DNA of 21,905 nucleotides from an uncultured bacterium (GTDB lineage: Bacteria > Cyanobacteriota > Vampirovibrionia > Gastranaerophilales > Gastranaerophilaceae), in NCBI GenBank assembly GCA_949286405.1, contig CASECH010000092.1:1-21905 (forward strand). The letters are read 5' to 3'. Both the position numbers and the translations under genes were made by a program. Shown here in pieces: positions 14,738-21,905 of the stretch (positions within the stretch are counted from its first letter, which is position 1; every line of letters starts with the position of its first letter). The notes below the pieces were generated by a model that saw only the letters and a program-made list of their open reading frames with translations, made no database searches and was not told where the DNA came from.

Positions 14738-16105
14738 ATGCTAAATATTGCAAATATTGTTGATAGAATTCGCGAAATTATGGAAGATGATACTGTTGAA
14801 CAATTAAAAGATGAGTTGAACGGCTATCATGAAGCTGATTTGGCAGATATTTTTCAAGAATTAAAACCTGAAGAACGTCTTCAATGTTTTAAGATGCTTG
14901 ATTTAGAAAAAGCTGCTGATTTAATGGAATATTTGCCACCACAAATTCAGGTTGAGTTGTTAGGAGAAATTGACGAGGATGTTGCATCTCGAATTCTTAC
15001 TAAATTGCCTCATGACGCTGCAGCAGATGTCTTGGGTGACATGGAAGATGATGAGAGTGAAACTTATCTTGATAAATTGCCGCATAAATTTTCAGAAGAA
15101 GTAAGAGAATTATTGACATATAACGAAGATACAGCCGGTGGTATTATGAATCCTGTTGTTTTGACTGTTAATTCTGATATGAGTGTACTTGATGTATTGA
15201 ACTATATCAGATGCAAGGCTGAGCAAGATAATATGGAGTTATATTATGTATATGTTGTTGATAAACAAAAGCATTTGTTAGGAGTTGTATCTTTAAGGAA
15301 ATTATTGACATCCCCTATTAATCAAAAAGTTGAAGATATTATGATTTCGGATATTGTGAAGTTACATGTAGATGATTATAGTGATTATATAATTGATGAG
15401 TTCATGAAATATCAGTATAATGCCTTGCCTGTTGTTGATTTGTATAATCGTTTGAAGGGTATGATTACTTGGGATGATGTGCATGATTTGTTTGAAGAAG
15501 AAACAACAGAAGAAATTTACCAATCTTCCGGTATTTCAACAGAAGTAGTTGATGAAGATGAAATTTTATCTGGTAACATTTTTAATGCAATTAGGGCTAG
15601 AACTCCTTGGTTATTTATAACTTTATTAGGAGAATTCGTAGCTGTTAATGTCGCTCATTTCTTTGATCATACTTTAGAGGCTTTGCCTATTGTTGCAATT
15701 TTTATGCCACTGCTTGCCGGACTCGGCGGTAATATTGGAACACAAAGTATTACTTTGATGGTTAGAGGTTTGTCGACTGGGCAAATTACTTTAAGTTCAG
15801 CTTTTCATCATATTCTTAGAGAAATGTTTGTTGGAATGTTTATCGGGGGCTTTTTTGGTATTTTGGTTACTCTTGTAACTTGGGGATGGCAGCATAATGT
15901 TGAATTAGGTATAGTTGTTGGTGTTGCTATGGCTATTAATATGACTATGGCAACTGTTATAGGAACTTTTACTCCTTTTGCACTTAAATCAATTAAAGTA
16001 GATCCGGCCGTAGCTTCAGGTCCTGTCATTGCAACAACTATTGATGTTTTAGGGTTGGCGATATACTTTACTCTGGTTTCTACTTATCTTGTTAAGGTAA
16101 TGTAG
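14738..16105 (+). CDS. mgtE: MgtE-family magnesium channel/transporter
   Basis: The 455-aa protein follows MgtE order: an acidic superhelical N domain (about 1-130, with PHDAAADVLGDMEDDE), two CBS domains (about 131-255; TAGGIMNPVVLTV, then QYNALPVVDLYNRLKGMITWDDV), a connecting helix, and five membrane helices (about 290-455) with GLGGNIGTQSITLMVRGLSTGQI. In MgtE the N and CBS domains sense cytoplasmic Mg2+ and close the pore. The ATG at 14738 is chosen over a GTG two codons upstream because it lies exactly six bases after TATAAT, and the GTG would abut that box. There is no leader for an M-box riboswitch, so control is probably at the protein level. Confidence 0.94.
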   Translation: MLNIANIVDRIREIMEDDTVEQLKDELNGYHEADLADIFQELKPEERLQCFKMLDLEKAADLMEYLPPQIQVELLGEIDEDVASRILTKLPHDAAADVLGDMEDDESETYLDKLPHKFSEEVRELLTYNEDTAGGIMNPVVLTVNSDMSVLDVLNYIRCKAEQDNMELYYVYVVDKQKHLLGVVSLRKLLTSPINQKVEDIMISDIVKLHVDDYSDYIIDEFMKYQYNALPVVDLYNRLKGMITWDDVHDLFEEETTEEIYQSSGISTEVVDEDEILSGNIFNAIRARTPWLFITLLGEFVAVNVAHFFDHTLEALPIVAIFMPLLAGLGGNIGTQSITLMVRGLSTGQITLSSAFHHILREMFVGMFIGGFFGILVTLVTWGWQHNVELGIVVGVAMAINMTMATVIGTFTPFALKSIKVDPAVASGPVIATTIDVLGLAIYFTLVSTYLVKVM

Positions 16106-16159
16106 AATAAAATCATTAAGATATTGTATGTAAATATTTTGTATTTATTGTATGTTATG

Positions 16160-16165
16160 TAAAAT
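16160..16165 (+). promoter_or_regulatory. Possible -10 box of the LCP gene
   Basis: TATG-TAAAAT, with no base between TG and the hexamer, 26 bases before the ATG. The AT-rich gap 16106-16191 holds repeated TATTGTATGT-like words and no terminator I can recognise. Confidence 0.35.
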
Positions 16166-16191
16166 AAAGTAATTGAAAAAGGTAAAAATAA

Positions 16192-17553
16192 ATGACTAAT
16201 TATACAAAACGAGGAAAAAATAGAAGATACCAAAATGAAAGAGAACAAGCTGAGTATAATTCTACTTACTTAAAACATGCAAGAAAACGTGTACAAGAAC
16301 AGAATTCTTTTTTAAAAGTTTTAGCAGTGATATCTATTATTTGTGTATCGTTAATATTGAGTGTATTTATATTATCTGATAACGAAGAATTTTTAGAAAA
16401 ACACTTCGGGAAAAATTCTCCAATTACGGAATTGTTCCAAAAGTTAGCTCAAACTAAAGAACATAAGGAACATGCTGATTTTACATTTCCGTTTGGTTTA
16501 AGAAGACAAAATATTTTATTTTTAGGTGTAGATGCCAGTGCTTCTACAAAAGATTTATGGACTGGAACAAGGACTGATACTATGATTTTAGTGAATATTG
16601 ATCCAAAGACAAAGTCTGTAAATGCTCTGTCTATTCCTAGAGATAGTAAAGTATATTTACCTAATGATAATGGTGTAAATAAAATTAATGCAGCTCATGC
16701 TATTGGTGGTATTGAGATGACTAAACGCACAGTAGAAGATACTTTAGGTGTTAAAATTGATAAGTATATTATGGTTCATGATGCTGCTGTAAAAGAAATT
16801 GTTGATGCTATGGATGGTGTTGATATTTATGTTGAAAAACCTATGCATTATAATGATTATTCAGGAAATTTGCATATTAATTTTAGCAAAGGCGTTCATC
16901 ATTTGTCTGGTCAACAAGCTGTCGAATATTTAAGATTTAGACATGACGCTTTAGGTGATATAGGCAGAACTCAAAGACAACAGTGGTTCTTGAGAAGTTT
17001 GTTAAATCAATTGAAAAATCCTGCAACTATTGCAAAAATTCCTGATATAATTTCTGTTGCTAAAAAATATGTTAAAACTGATATGTCTTTGTATGAAATG
17101 TCACAATATGCAGCGTTAGCTAAGCATATTGACATGGATAAAATAGAAGTTGCTATGCTTCCTGGTGCACCAAATCAAAGAGGATATATCAGTTATTGGA
17201 TTCTTGATCCTGAAAAAACACAAGAGGTTGTTAATCGTGTAATTTATAGAGATAAATACCATTTTGATGAAACTACTCCTTATTCTGCAAGTGTATTATA
17301 TTCTTCAGAAAAGCAGGCTGAAGCTCAGACATTAATTGAGCAGTTAAAAGCTGGTGGAGTTACAGTAAAATGTACAGGAAGTGTTTCAAGGGCACATTCT
17401 CATTTTACGGCACATTCAAATAAAGCAACTAACGAGTATTTTAATTGGTTGAAAAAGAAAACTCCGCAGTTAGAAGGAATGCAATTTATATATGATCCTA
17501 CAAATTACTACTGTGCTGAAACTGATTATACAGTAGTTTTGGCAGGTAAATAG
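16192..17553 (+). CDS. LytR-CpsA-Psr (LCP) family envelope polymer transferase
   Basis: The 453-aa protein has a basic cytoplasmic N-terminus, one membrane helix (about 41-61), an extracytoplasmic LCP domain (about 105-280; RTDTMILVNIDPKTKSVNALSIPRD, NKINAAHAIGG, QAVEYLRFRHDALGDIGRTQRQQWF) and a C-terminal LytR_C domain (about 365-450). LCP enzymes transfer polymers such as teichoic acid or capsule from undecaprenyl carriers to peptidoglycan. The conserved Arg and Asp residues that hold the pyrophosphate are present (RTDT, RD, RFR, DxGRxxRQ). The acceptor here is unknown. A GG-centred ribosome site is weak. It is convergent with dus, and its terminator lies inside dus. Confidence 0.9.
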   Translation: MTNYTKRGKNRRYQNEREQAEYNSTYLKHARKRVQEQNSFLKVLAVISIICVSLILSVFILSDNEEFLEKHFGKNSPITELFQKLAQTKEHKEHADFTFPFGLRRQNILFLGVDASASTKDLWTGTRTDTMILVNIDPKTKSVNALSIPRDSKVYLPNDNGVNKINAAHAIGGIEMTKRTVEDTLGVKIDKYIMVHDAAVKEIVDAMDGVDIYVEKPMHYNDYSGNLHINFSKGVHHLSGQQAVEYLRFRHDALGDIGRTQRQQWFLRSLLNQLKNPATIAKIPDIISVAKKYVKTDMSLYEMSQYAALAKHIDMDKIEVAMLPGAPNQRGYISYWILDPEKTQEVVNRVIYRDKYHFDETTPYSASVLYSSEKQAEAQTLIEQLKAGGVTVKCTGSVSRAHSHFTAHSNKATNEYFNWLKKKTPQLEGMQFIYDPTNYYCAETDYTVVLAGK

Positions 17554-17565
17554 ATTTTAAGTTTA

Positions 17566-18546
17566 TTATAAGGAATAACAAATATATGGCAGTTCATTGA
17601 GAATTGCCATTATTTTTTCATAACTATCTTCGGTAACAAGTAGTGAGCGTACTTTGGCCGCATTTTTTAGTCCTGCAATATAGTATGGATAAAATTTTCT
17701 TACAAACTTTATTCCAACATTTTCACCTCTTAATGCAATTTCTTCATTTATGTGTGTTTTTATTATTTCAACTTTTTCTTCAATCGTTGGAGCAGGTAAT
17801 TTTTCTCCTGTATGCAGGTAATGTTCAATTCTGTATATTAATGTCGGATCTCCCATTGCAGCTCGACCAATTGCAACACCGTCAGCTTGGCTTTCAGTTA
17901 GACATTGTTCTGCTTGCTCTATTGATGTTATATCTCCATTTGCAAAAACCGGTACATCTACATTATTTTTAAGTTCTTTAATTTTTTTCCAGTCTGCTTT
18001 GCCTGAATACATTTGAGAACGAGTTCTTCCATGTATCGTAATAAAGTCTGCTCCTGCTTCTTGCATTTGTTGACCGAATTCTACATAATTCATCTCATCA
18101 ACAGTATATCCAAGTCGAAATTTTACGCTAACAGGTTTGTCTGTACCTTCTTTAACTGCTTTTACAAGATCTTTTGCCAGTGATGGATTTCTCATCAGAG
18201 CTGCTCCATCTTGTCCTTTTACGACTTTATTTACAGGACACCCCATATTTATATCAATCATATCTGCATAAGAAGATAGAAATTTTGCTGATTTGTTCAT
18301 TAGTTCAGGCTTATGACCACTAATTTGGTATGATATTGGAGAATGATTTTCTGATCGTTTGAATATTTCTGTACCGCTTCTTCCGTTTAATGTTTGAGCG
18401 AGGAATTCTGAACTTATCATCTCTGTTGTAAGTAGGCAATTTTTTGAATATTTTCTTACTAAACTCCTTAGAACATAGTCTGTAATTCCAGCCATTGGGG
18501 CAAGAGATACCTTGCTTTGTATTAATTGTTTAACATTATTGTGCAT
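17566..18546 (-). CDS. dus: tRNA-dihydrouridine synthase
   Basis: The 326-aa flavoenzyme reduces uridines in the tRNA D-loop to dihydrouridine using FMN and NADPH. Its TIM barrel starts with VSLAPMAGITDYVLR. The catalytic Cys103 is in INMGCPVNKVVKGQDGAALM, FMN contacts are in VKFRLGY, ITIHGRTRSQMYSGKADW and VFANGDI, and GVAIGRAAMGDP closes the barrel. It looks DusB-like, but the exact subfamily is not certain. Its start lies 11 bases inside the 3' end of the large TPR gene, with no good Shine-Dalgarno, so translational coupling is likely. Confidence 0.93.
   Translation of the reverse strand: MHNNVKQLIQSKVSLAPMAGITDYVLRSLVRKYSKNCLLTTEMISSEFLAQTLNGRSGTEIFKRSENHSPISYQISGHKPELMNKSAKFLSSYADMIDINMGCPVNKVVKGQDGAALMRNPSLAKDLVKAVKEGTDKPVSVKFRLGYTVDEMNYVEFGQQMQEAGADFITIHGRTRSQMYSGKADWKKIKELKNNVDVPVFANGDITSIEQAEQCLTESQADGVAIGRAAMGDPTLIYRIEHYLHTGEKLPAPTIEEKVEIIKTHINEEIALRGENVGIKFVRKFYPYYIAGLKNAAKVRSLLVTEDSYEKIMAILNELPYICYSL
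17586..17618 (+). terminator. LCP-gene terminator within the dus 3' end
   Basis: ATGGCAGTTC (17586-17595) pairs with GAATTGCCAT (17601-17610), with one G-U pair and a 5-base loop, followed by TATTTTTT. It lies 33 bases after the LCP stop, inside codons of the opposing dus. Confidence 0.7.
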
Positions 18547-20656
18547 ATTGTTTTAATTCACTAATTCTTGTTGTTGCGTACTTTTTGTAATCATCTTCTT
18601 CATTGTATTTTGCTATAAATGTTTTATAGTAGTTCACTGCATTTTTATACTGTTCAAGTGTATCATAGTCTACAGCAATAAGATAATTTATTATAGTTAA
18701 ATCTTGGTTTTGGGATAGTGCTTTTTGATAATCATTGATAGCTTCTTTGTATTTTTGTTGTGTATCATAAATCATTCCTCGGTAATACAATGCATAAGAA
18801 TTATTTGGATCCTGTGATAACAGTTTGTTTATTATATTAAGACTGTTTGTGTAGTCTTGTGAATCAAACAATGATATTGCTTTATCAAGTGCTTGTGAGT
18901 TATTTTGGTCTGCTATTGCTTTGCTAAGATCAATTGCTTGTTGATTTGATTTATCTAGTGATATTGATTTTTCTGCGTAGCTCTTTGCATTATCCCATTG
19001 TTCCATGTCTGCATAAAGTGCTGCTATGTAGTATGCGATATTTGAATCATTCGGTTTTAGCTCAAGTGCTTTCTTGTAGTACTCAACTGCTTTGATATTG
19101 TCATTAAGATTTTGATAACTTGATGCAATACCAAGCATGATGTCTGCTGTTGGTGGTTGAATCTTAAGATATTCATTTATTGCATTTTGGTAATCTTTGT
19201 TATTATAGAAATCTGCAGCTGTTTGAATTCTATTATCAGTCAATTCAGAATTAATATTTTTTAGTGTTGTTGTAATTTGTGAGTTATTAGGAAATTTTGA
19301 ATTTGCAGTATTTAGAGTTGCAATAGCTTCGTTGTATTTTTTTTGTTGACCTTGTGCTATTGCAAGGTTTACATATACTTCTGGATTTGTGCTATCAATT
19401 TTAATTACTTCATTGTATATCGCTATAGCATCATCAAGTTTGTTTTGTCTGTGTAAATTTAGTGCATAATCATATAGAATATTTGCAGAGTTAGAACCTG
19501 CATTATTCTTTTTAATGTATTCAACAAATTGTTGTGGAGTCATTGTATCTCTTACAAGGTCCATCATTTGATTTTGTGCAATTTTGTTATCAGGTTCAAT
19601 AGATGCAACTTTTTTGTATAGACTAAGAGCTTGTTGTTTATCTCCAAGACTCGCAAGAGACTGAGCTTTGTTTATTAATGCTTGGGTGTTATCAGGATAT
19701 AATACAAGAACTGAGTCATATGCAGTTATAGCTGTTTTGTAGTCTCCTTTTGCTTGATATAGAGTACCTACGTTGATTCGTGTATTAACATTAGAAGGAT
19801 CCAGATATTCTGCCTTAGAATAATATCTTAAAGCTTCATCAAAGTTACCTTGCTTTTGCATAATAGCTCCCAAGTTTGAAGTTACTGTTGCATCATTTGG
19901 TGATTCTTCCAATTTCTTTTTATAAATTCTTTCAAGAGAATATAATATATCTTTATTGTCAGTTGTTCTTGTAAGTACATAGTTATATTCTTCCACTGCT
20001 GAGTCAGAAGCTCCAAGTTTATCAAGTATTTTGGCGTATGACATCCTTAGATCAATATCATCAGGTGCCACTGCAACTGCTTTTCTGTAGTATTCAGCTG
20101 CTTTTTGATCGTTACCTAAAAGCTTCATAATATCACCGGTTTGTGTAAAGCTTTCTTTTAACAGACTTTTATCTCCAAGAGATTGGTTAAATTCATATGC
20201 TGCAGCTGCAAACTCTCCTTCTGCTCGAAGTTGTTTTGCCGTTTTAAATCTGTTAGTCGGTGAAGTATTGTAGTTGATTGCATTGAGGCAACTGTTTAGA
20301 TTTGCTGTTGCTTGTACTATTGCACTACTTGAATTTTTGACAGAATTTGCATTTGGGAAGTATACAAGGTAAAAAAGAGCACTCCTAAAGTCATCTGCAG
20401 CCTTTTGGTAATCTTGTTCTTTGTTTGCATAATATTGTGCTCTTGCACAGTATGCATTGATTAGACCTATGCGTGCAGAAGAATCAAGATAGTTAATTCT
20501 CATAGCATTTTTGAATTCTGTAATTGCTCCTGAATATTGATAATTAGCAAGATATTTTTGCCCTAAATCATAGTGCTCTTTGAAGTCTGCTTTTGCAGGA
20601 TTTGCAATTATTAGACTTAACATTATTGCATATAGTACAATATTGGATTTTTTCAT
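18536..20656 (-). CDS. Large exported tetratricopeptide-repeat protein
   Basis: The 706-aa protein begins with a signal peptide (MKKSNIVLYAIMLSLIIANPAKA, cleavage before DFKEHY) and continues as well over a dozen TPR units to the end, e.g. ATVTSNLGAIMQKQGNFDEALRYYSKAEYLDPSN and YYIAALYADMEQWDNAKSYAEKSI. There is no enzyme domain or later membrane helix, so it is probably a periplasmic or surface-attached scaffold; partners are unknown. AGAGGG lies eight bases before the ATG at 20656, which is preferred over a GTG one codon upstream. Its 3' end overlaps dus by 11 bases. Confidence 0.88.
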   Translation of the reverse strand: MKKSNIVLYAIMLSLIIANPAKADFKEHYDLGQKYLANYQYSGAITEFKNAMRINYLDSSARIGLINAYCARAQYYANKEQDYQKAADDFRSALFYLVYFPNANSVKNSSSAIVQATANLNSCLNAINYNTSPTNRFKTAKQLRAEGEFAAAAYEFNQSLGDKSLLKESFTQTGDIMKLLGNDQKAAEYYRKAVAVAPDDIDLRMSYAKILDKLGASDSAVEEYNYVLTRTTDNKDILYSLERIYKKKLEESPNDATVTSNLGAIMQKQGNFDEALRYYSKAEYLDPSNVNTRINVGTLYQAKGDYKTAITAYDSVLVLYPDNTQALINKAQSLASLGDKQQALSLYKKVASIEPDNKIAQNQMMDLVRDTMTPQQFVEYIKKNNAGSNSANILYDYALNLHRQNKLDDAIAIYNEVIKIDSTNPEVYVNLAIAQGQQKKYNEAIATLNTANSKFPNNSQITTTLKNINSELTDNRIQTAADFYNNKDYQNAINEYLKIQPPTADIMLGIASSYQNLNDNIKAVEYYKKALELKPNDSNIAYYIAALYADMEQWDNAKSYAEKSISLDKSNQQAIDLSKAIADQNNSQALDKAISLFDSQDYTNSLNIINKLLSQDPNNSYALYYRGMIYDTQQKYKEAINDYQKALSQNQDLTIINYLIAVDYDTLEQYKNAVNYYKTFIAKYNEEDDYKKYATTRISELKQYAQ

Positions 20657-20760
20657 CACATTATCCCTCTTCTTCCCACAAATAATTTTTATACATTTAT
20701 TGTTGCATGAACATCTACATTTTACTATATTTTATTACGATTAAGTTAAATTTTAATGCT

Positions 20761-20793
20761 AAAAGCGGTTAACTTACTATGTTAACCGCTTTT
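20761..20793 (-). terminator. Terminator of the 47-aa gene
   Basis: AAAAGCGGTTAAC (20761-20773) and GTTAACCGCTTTT (20781-20793) form a perfect 13-bp stem with a 7-base loop. It lies 26 bases past the small gene's stop and separates it from the large TPR gene. It reads as a terminator on both strands. Confidence 0.85.
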
Positions 20794-20819
20794 CAAAAGT
20801 TTCATTGTAATTTGAAGTC

Positions 20820-20963
20820 CTACTCAAAATCCGTTTTCGATACAAAGTTCATAACGTCATCAAATAACATTTGTAGTGGTAATGTCATATCGAACTGCAA
20901 ATACTCCCCATTTTGCATGTCAACGATAATTTCTGTTTGTTCAAAATCAGCTGTTTGTGCCAT
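20820..20963 (-). CDS. Small acidic protein, 47 aa
   Basis: The protein MAQTADFEQTEIIVDMQNGE...LPLQMLFDDVMNFVSKTDFE is acidic and soluble, with an apparent beta strand (EIIVDM, YLQFDM) followed by an amphipathic helix. AAGGAG lies six bases before the ATG (20970-20975 read on the minus strand), and a strong terminator lies 26 bases after the stop, so it is very probably a complete monocistronic gene. I do not recognise a family. It is divergent from infC, with 196 bases between the starts. That gap holds the infC promoter and AT-rich sequence. Confidence 0.8.
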   Translation of the reverse strand: MAQTADFEQTEIIVDMQNGEYLQFDMTLPLQMLFDDVMNFVSKTDFE

Positions 20964-21109
20964 AAAATACTCCTTTTAATTTATTTGTTCAAAATTTTGT
21001 TTTCTTATTACCAACAAATTCAATATCGGTATGTGTAAAAAAAAACTTTAGCATTGTTAACAGAATGTTACAAAAAATTAAATACATTGCTATACCAAAA
21101 AAATACTTT

Positions 21110-21120
21110 TATGTTAATAT
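21110..21120 (+). promoter_or_regulatory. infC promoter (extended -10)
   Basis: TATGT-TAATAT matches the TRTGN extended -10 pattern. Predicted start near 21127 gives a leader of about 33 bases ending in AGGAG and the AUA start. Confidence 0.5.
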
Positions 21121-21146
21121 AGTCTTGAGAATGTAGTACATAGTAT

Positions 21147-21151
21147 AGGAG
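21147..21151 (+). promoter_or_regulatory. infC Shine-Dalgarno that fixes an AUA start
   Basis: AGGAG lies eight bases before ATA (21160-21162), an optimal spacing. The first in-frame ATG, at 21205, is 53 bases further on and has only a weak AAGGGT 15 bases away. Confidence 0.7.
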
Positions 21152-21159
21152 ATAAGACA

Positions 21160-21699
21160 ATAGCTAACGAGACAAGAAATAACAAGGGTAAAGACCAAGT
21201 CATTATGAATGAAAGAATTCGTGCAAGACAAGTACGACTTATTGATCAAAACGGTGAAAATCATGGAATAGTAGATACCTCTAAAGCTTTGCAAATGGCA
21301 TATGATGAGGATTTGGATTTAGTTTTGATAAATCCAAACCAAGATCCTCCGGTAGCTAAGATCTTAGACTATGGAAAGTTTAAATATGAGCAGGAAAAAA
21401 GAGCTAAAGAAGCTAAGAAAAAGCAGCATACTGTTGAAGTAAAAGAAATAAAAATTCGATATAAAATTGATACTCATGATTATCAGGTAAGAATAAAGAG
21501 TATCGAAAAATTTATAGCTCAAGGTAATAAGGTGAAAATTGTAATCATGCTAAGAGGTCGTGAAATGCAGCATTCGGATTTAGCTTTTGATTTAGCAAAG
21601 CGTTTCATGGCGGATGTAGAGCATATGCCTGTGGCTGTAGAGAAGAAACCTCAATTAGAAGGACGTAATGTTACACTTTACTTAGGTCCTCAGTCATAA
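21160..21699 (+). CDS. infC: Translation initiation factor IF-3
   Basis: IF-3 binds the 30S subunit, prevents premature 50S joining and proofreads start codons. The N domain (NERIRARQVRLIDQNGENHGIVDTSKALQMAYDEDLDLVLINPNQDPPVAKILDYGKFKYE) and the C domain (VKEIKIRYKIDTHDYQVRIKSIEKFIAQGNKVKIVIMLRGREMQH) are both complete. I start it at ATA 21160 (179 aa) because of the well-placed AGGAG and because IF-3 proteins usually carry a short basic stretch before the NERIR motif, here IANETRNNKGKDQVI. A start at ATG 21205 (164 aa) is the alternative. Rare AUU/AUA/AUC starts are known for infC and allow IF-3 to repress itself. rpmI does not follow within the window. Confidence 0.9.
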   Translation: MANETRNNKGKDQVIMNERIRARQVRLIDQNGENHGIVDTSKALQMAYDEDLDLVLINPNQDPPVAKILDYGKFKYEQEKRAKEAKKKQHTVEVKEIKIRYKIDTHDYQVRIKSIEKFIAQGNKVKIVIMLRGREMQHSDLAFDLAKRFMADVEHMPVAVEKKPQLEGRNVTLYLGPQS

Positions 21700-21710
21700 G
21701 AAAAAAGTTC

Positions 21711-21738
21711 TTGACTTAAAATCTTTAGCAAATACAAT
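21711..21738 (+). promoter_or_regulatory. Promoter upstream of tRNA-Phe
   Basis: TTGACT (21711-21716), a 16-base spacer and TACAAT (21733-21738) make a good sigma-70-type promoter just past the infC stop. Predicted start near 21745 leaves about 88 bases before the tRNA, most of them in a hairpin. Confidence 0.5.
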
Positions 21739-21740
21739 AT

Positions 21741-21806
21741 AACTTGTGACAGTTAAATATTAAACCATTTATCCTAATAAATATCTTAATTGTCATTTAA
21801 CAAGTT
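21741..21806 (+). repeat. Long imperfect hairpin between infC and tRNA-Phe
   Basis: AACTTGT pairs with ACAAGTT (21800-21806), then after a 5-base bulge GACAGTTAA pairs with TTAATTGTC (one G-U), then after a bulged C four more A-T pairs, about 20 pairs around a 20-base loop. It lacks a T run. Confidence 0.5.
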
Positions 21807-21832
21807 TGAAATTTAAATAGTTATAGAGATAT

Positions 21833-21905
21833 GCCGCGTTAGCTCAGTTGGTAGAGCAAGGGACTGAAAATCCCTGTGTCCTTGGTTCGATTCCGAGACG
21901 CGGCA
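21833..21905 (+). tRNA. tRNA-Phe(GAA)
   Basis: The 73-nt cloverleaf runs to the last base of the window. Acceptor GCCGCGT/ACGCGGC, D arm GCTC/GAGC, anticodon stem AGGGA/TCCCT with loop CTGAAAA (anticodon GAA), T arm CTTGG-TTCGATT-CCGAG, discriminator A. Whether CCA is encoded lies outside the window. Confidence 0.96.

Noticed and set aside
17643..17972. Plus-strand open frame of 109 codons opposite dus
   Set aside because: It is an antisense shadow of dus; the leucine/glutamine-rich product is not protein-like and no ribosome site precedes it.
20779..20979. Plus-strand open frame of 66 codons
   Set aside because: It is opposite the 47-aa gene, which has AAGGAG and a terminator; the start of this frame lies inside that terminator.
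1..21905. Mobile elements, CRISPR arrays, toxin-antitoxin or defence systems
   Set aside because: I found no transposase, integrase, phage gene, spaced direct repeats or recognisable defence genes; all long frames are accounted for by core or envelope functions.

Overview
This is an AT-rich bacterial chromosome segment of ordinary core and cell-envelope genes. I see no mobile element, phage gene or CRISPR array. The standard code fits: tatD ends in TGA inside an ATGA overlap. Low G+C, many TPR proteins, a CHASE2-GGDEF protein, ThyX, GatD, an LCP protein and an IF3 of mixed Firmicute/cyanobacterial look suggest a gut Melainabacteria/Gastranaerophilales-type bacterium or another deep-branching AT-rich lineage. 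This placement is inference; no 16S gene is present.

Layout. (1) 1-3830: end of an unknown gene; a minus-strand tatD-tlyA operon; a divergent plus-strand gatD-gtrA pair; a calpain-like protease candidate on the minus strand. (2) 3870-9436: proS and a TPR gene (minus), an exported beta-rich protein (plus), then a 55-aa small gene leading into a CHASE2-GGDEF diguanylate cyclase (minus). (3) 9670-12004, plus strand: rpmE, thyX and a YuiF/NhaC-type transporter. (4) 12016-14653, minus strand: argS, a DEDDh exonuclease and two tRNA-Arg genes, giving arginyl-tRNA synthetase and two of its substrates on the same strand. (5) 14738-17553, plus strand: mgtE and an LCP-family envelope gene. (6) 17566-20963, minus strand: a 47-aa small gene, a large exported TPR protein and an overlapping dus. 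(7) 21160-21905, plus strand: infC and tRNA-Phe(GAA).

Expression signals are the most distinctive part. Four genes (tatD, gatD, the 308-aa TPR gene, mgtE) show a -10 box, exactly six bases, then the start codon, with no Shine-Dalgarno: the geometry of leaderless mRNAs. In tatD/gatD the two promoters face each other as the arms of a palindrome. Other genes (argS, proS, thyX, rpmE and the small genes) have normal Shine-Dalgarno sequences. infC has a strong AGGAG placed for an AUA start, extending the protein 15 residues before the first ATG. Two small genes (55 and 47 aa) with good ribosome sites lie in apparent intergenic gaps.

The genes mainly serve translation (proS, argS, rpmE, infC, tRNAs, dus, tlyA) and the envelope (gatD, gtrA, LCP, exported proteins). 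Nucleotide synthesis, magnesium uptake and c-di-GMP signalling are each represented by one gene.
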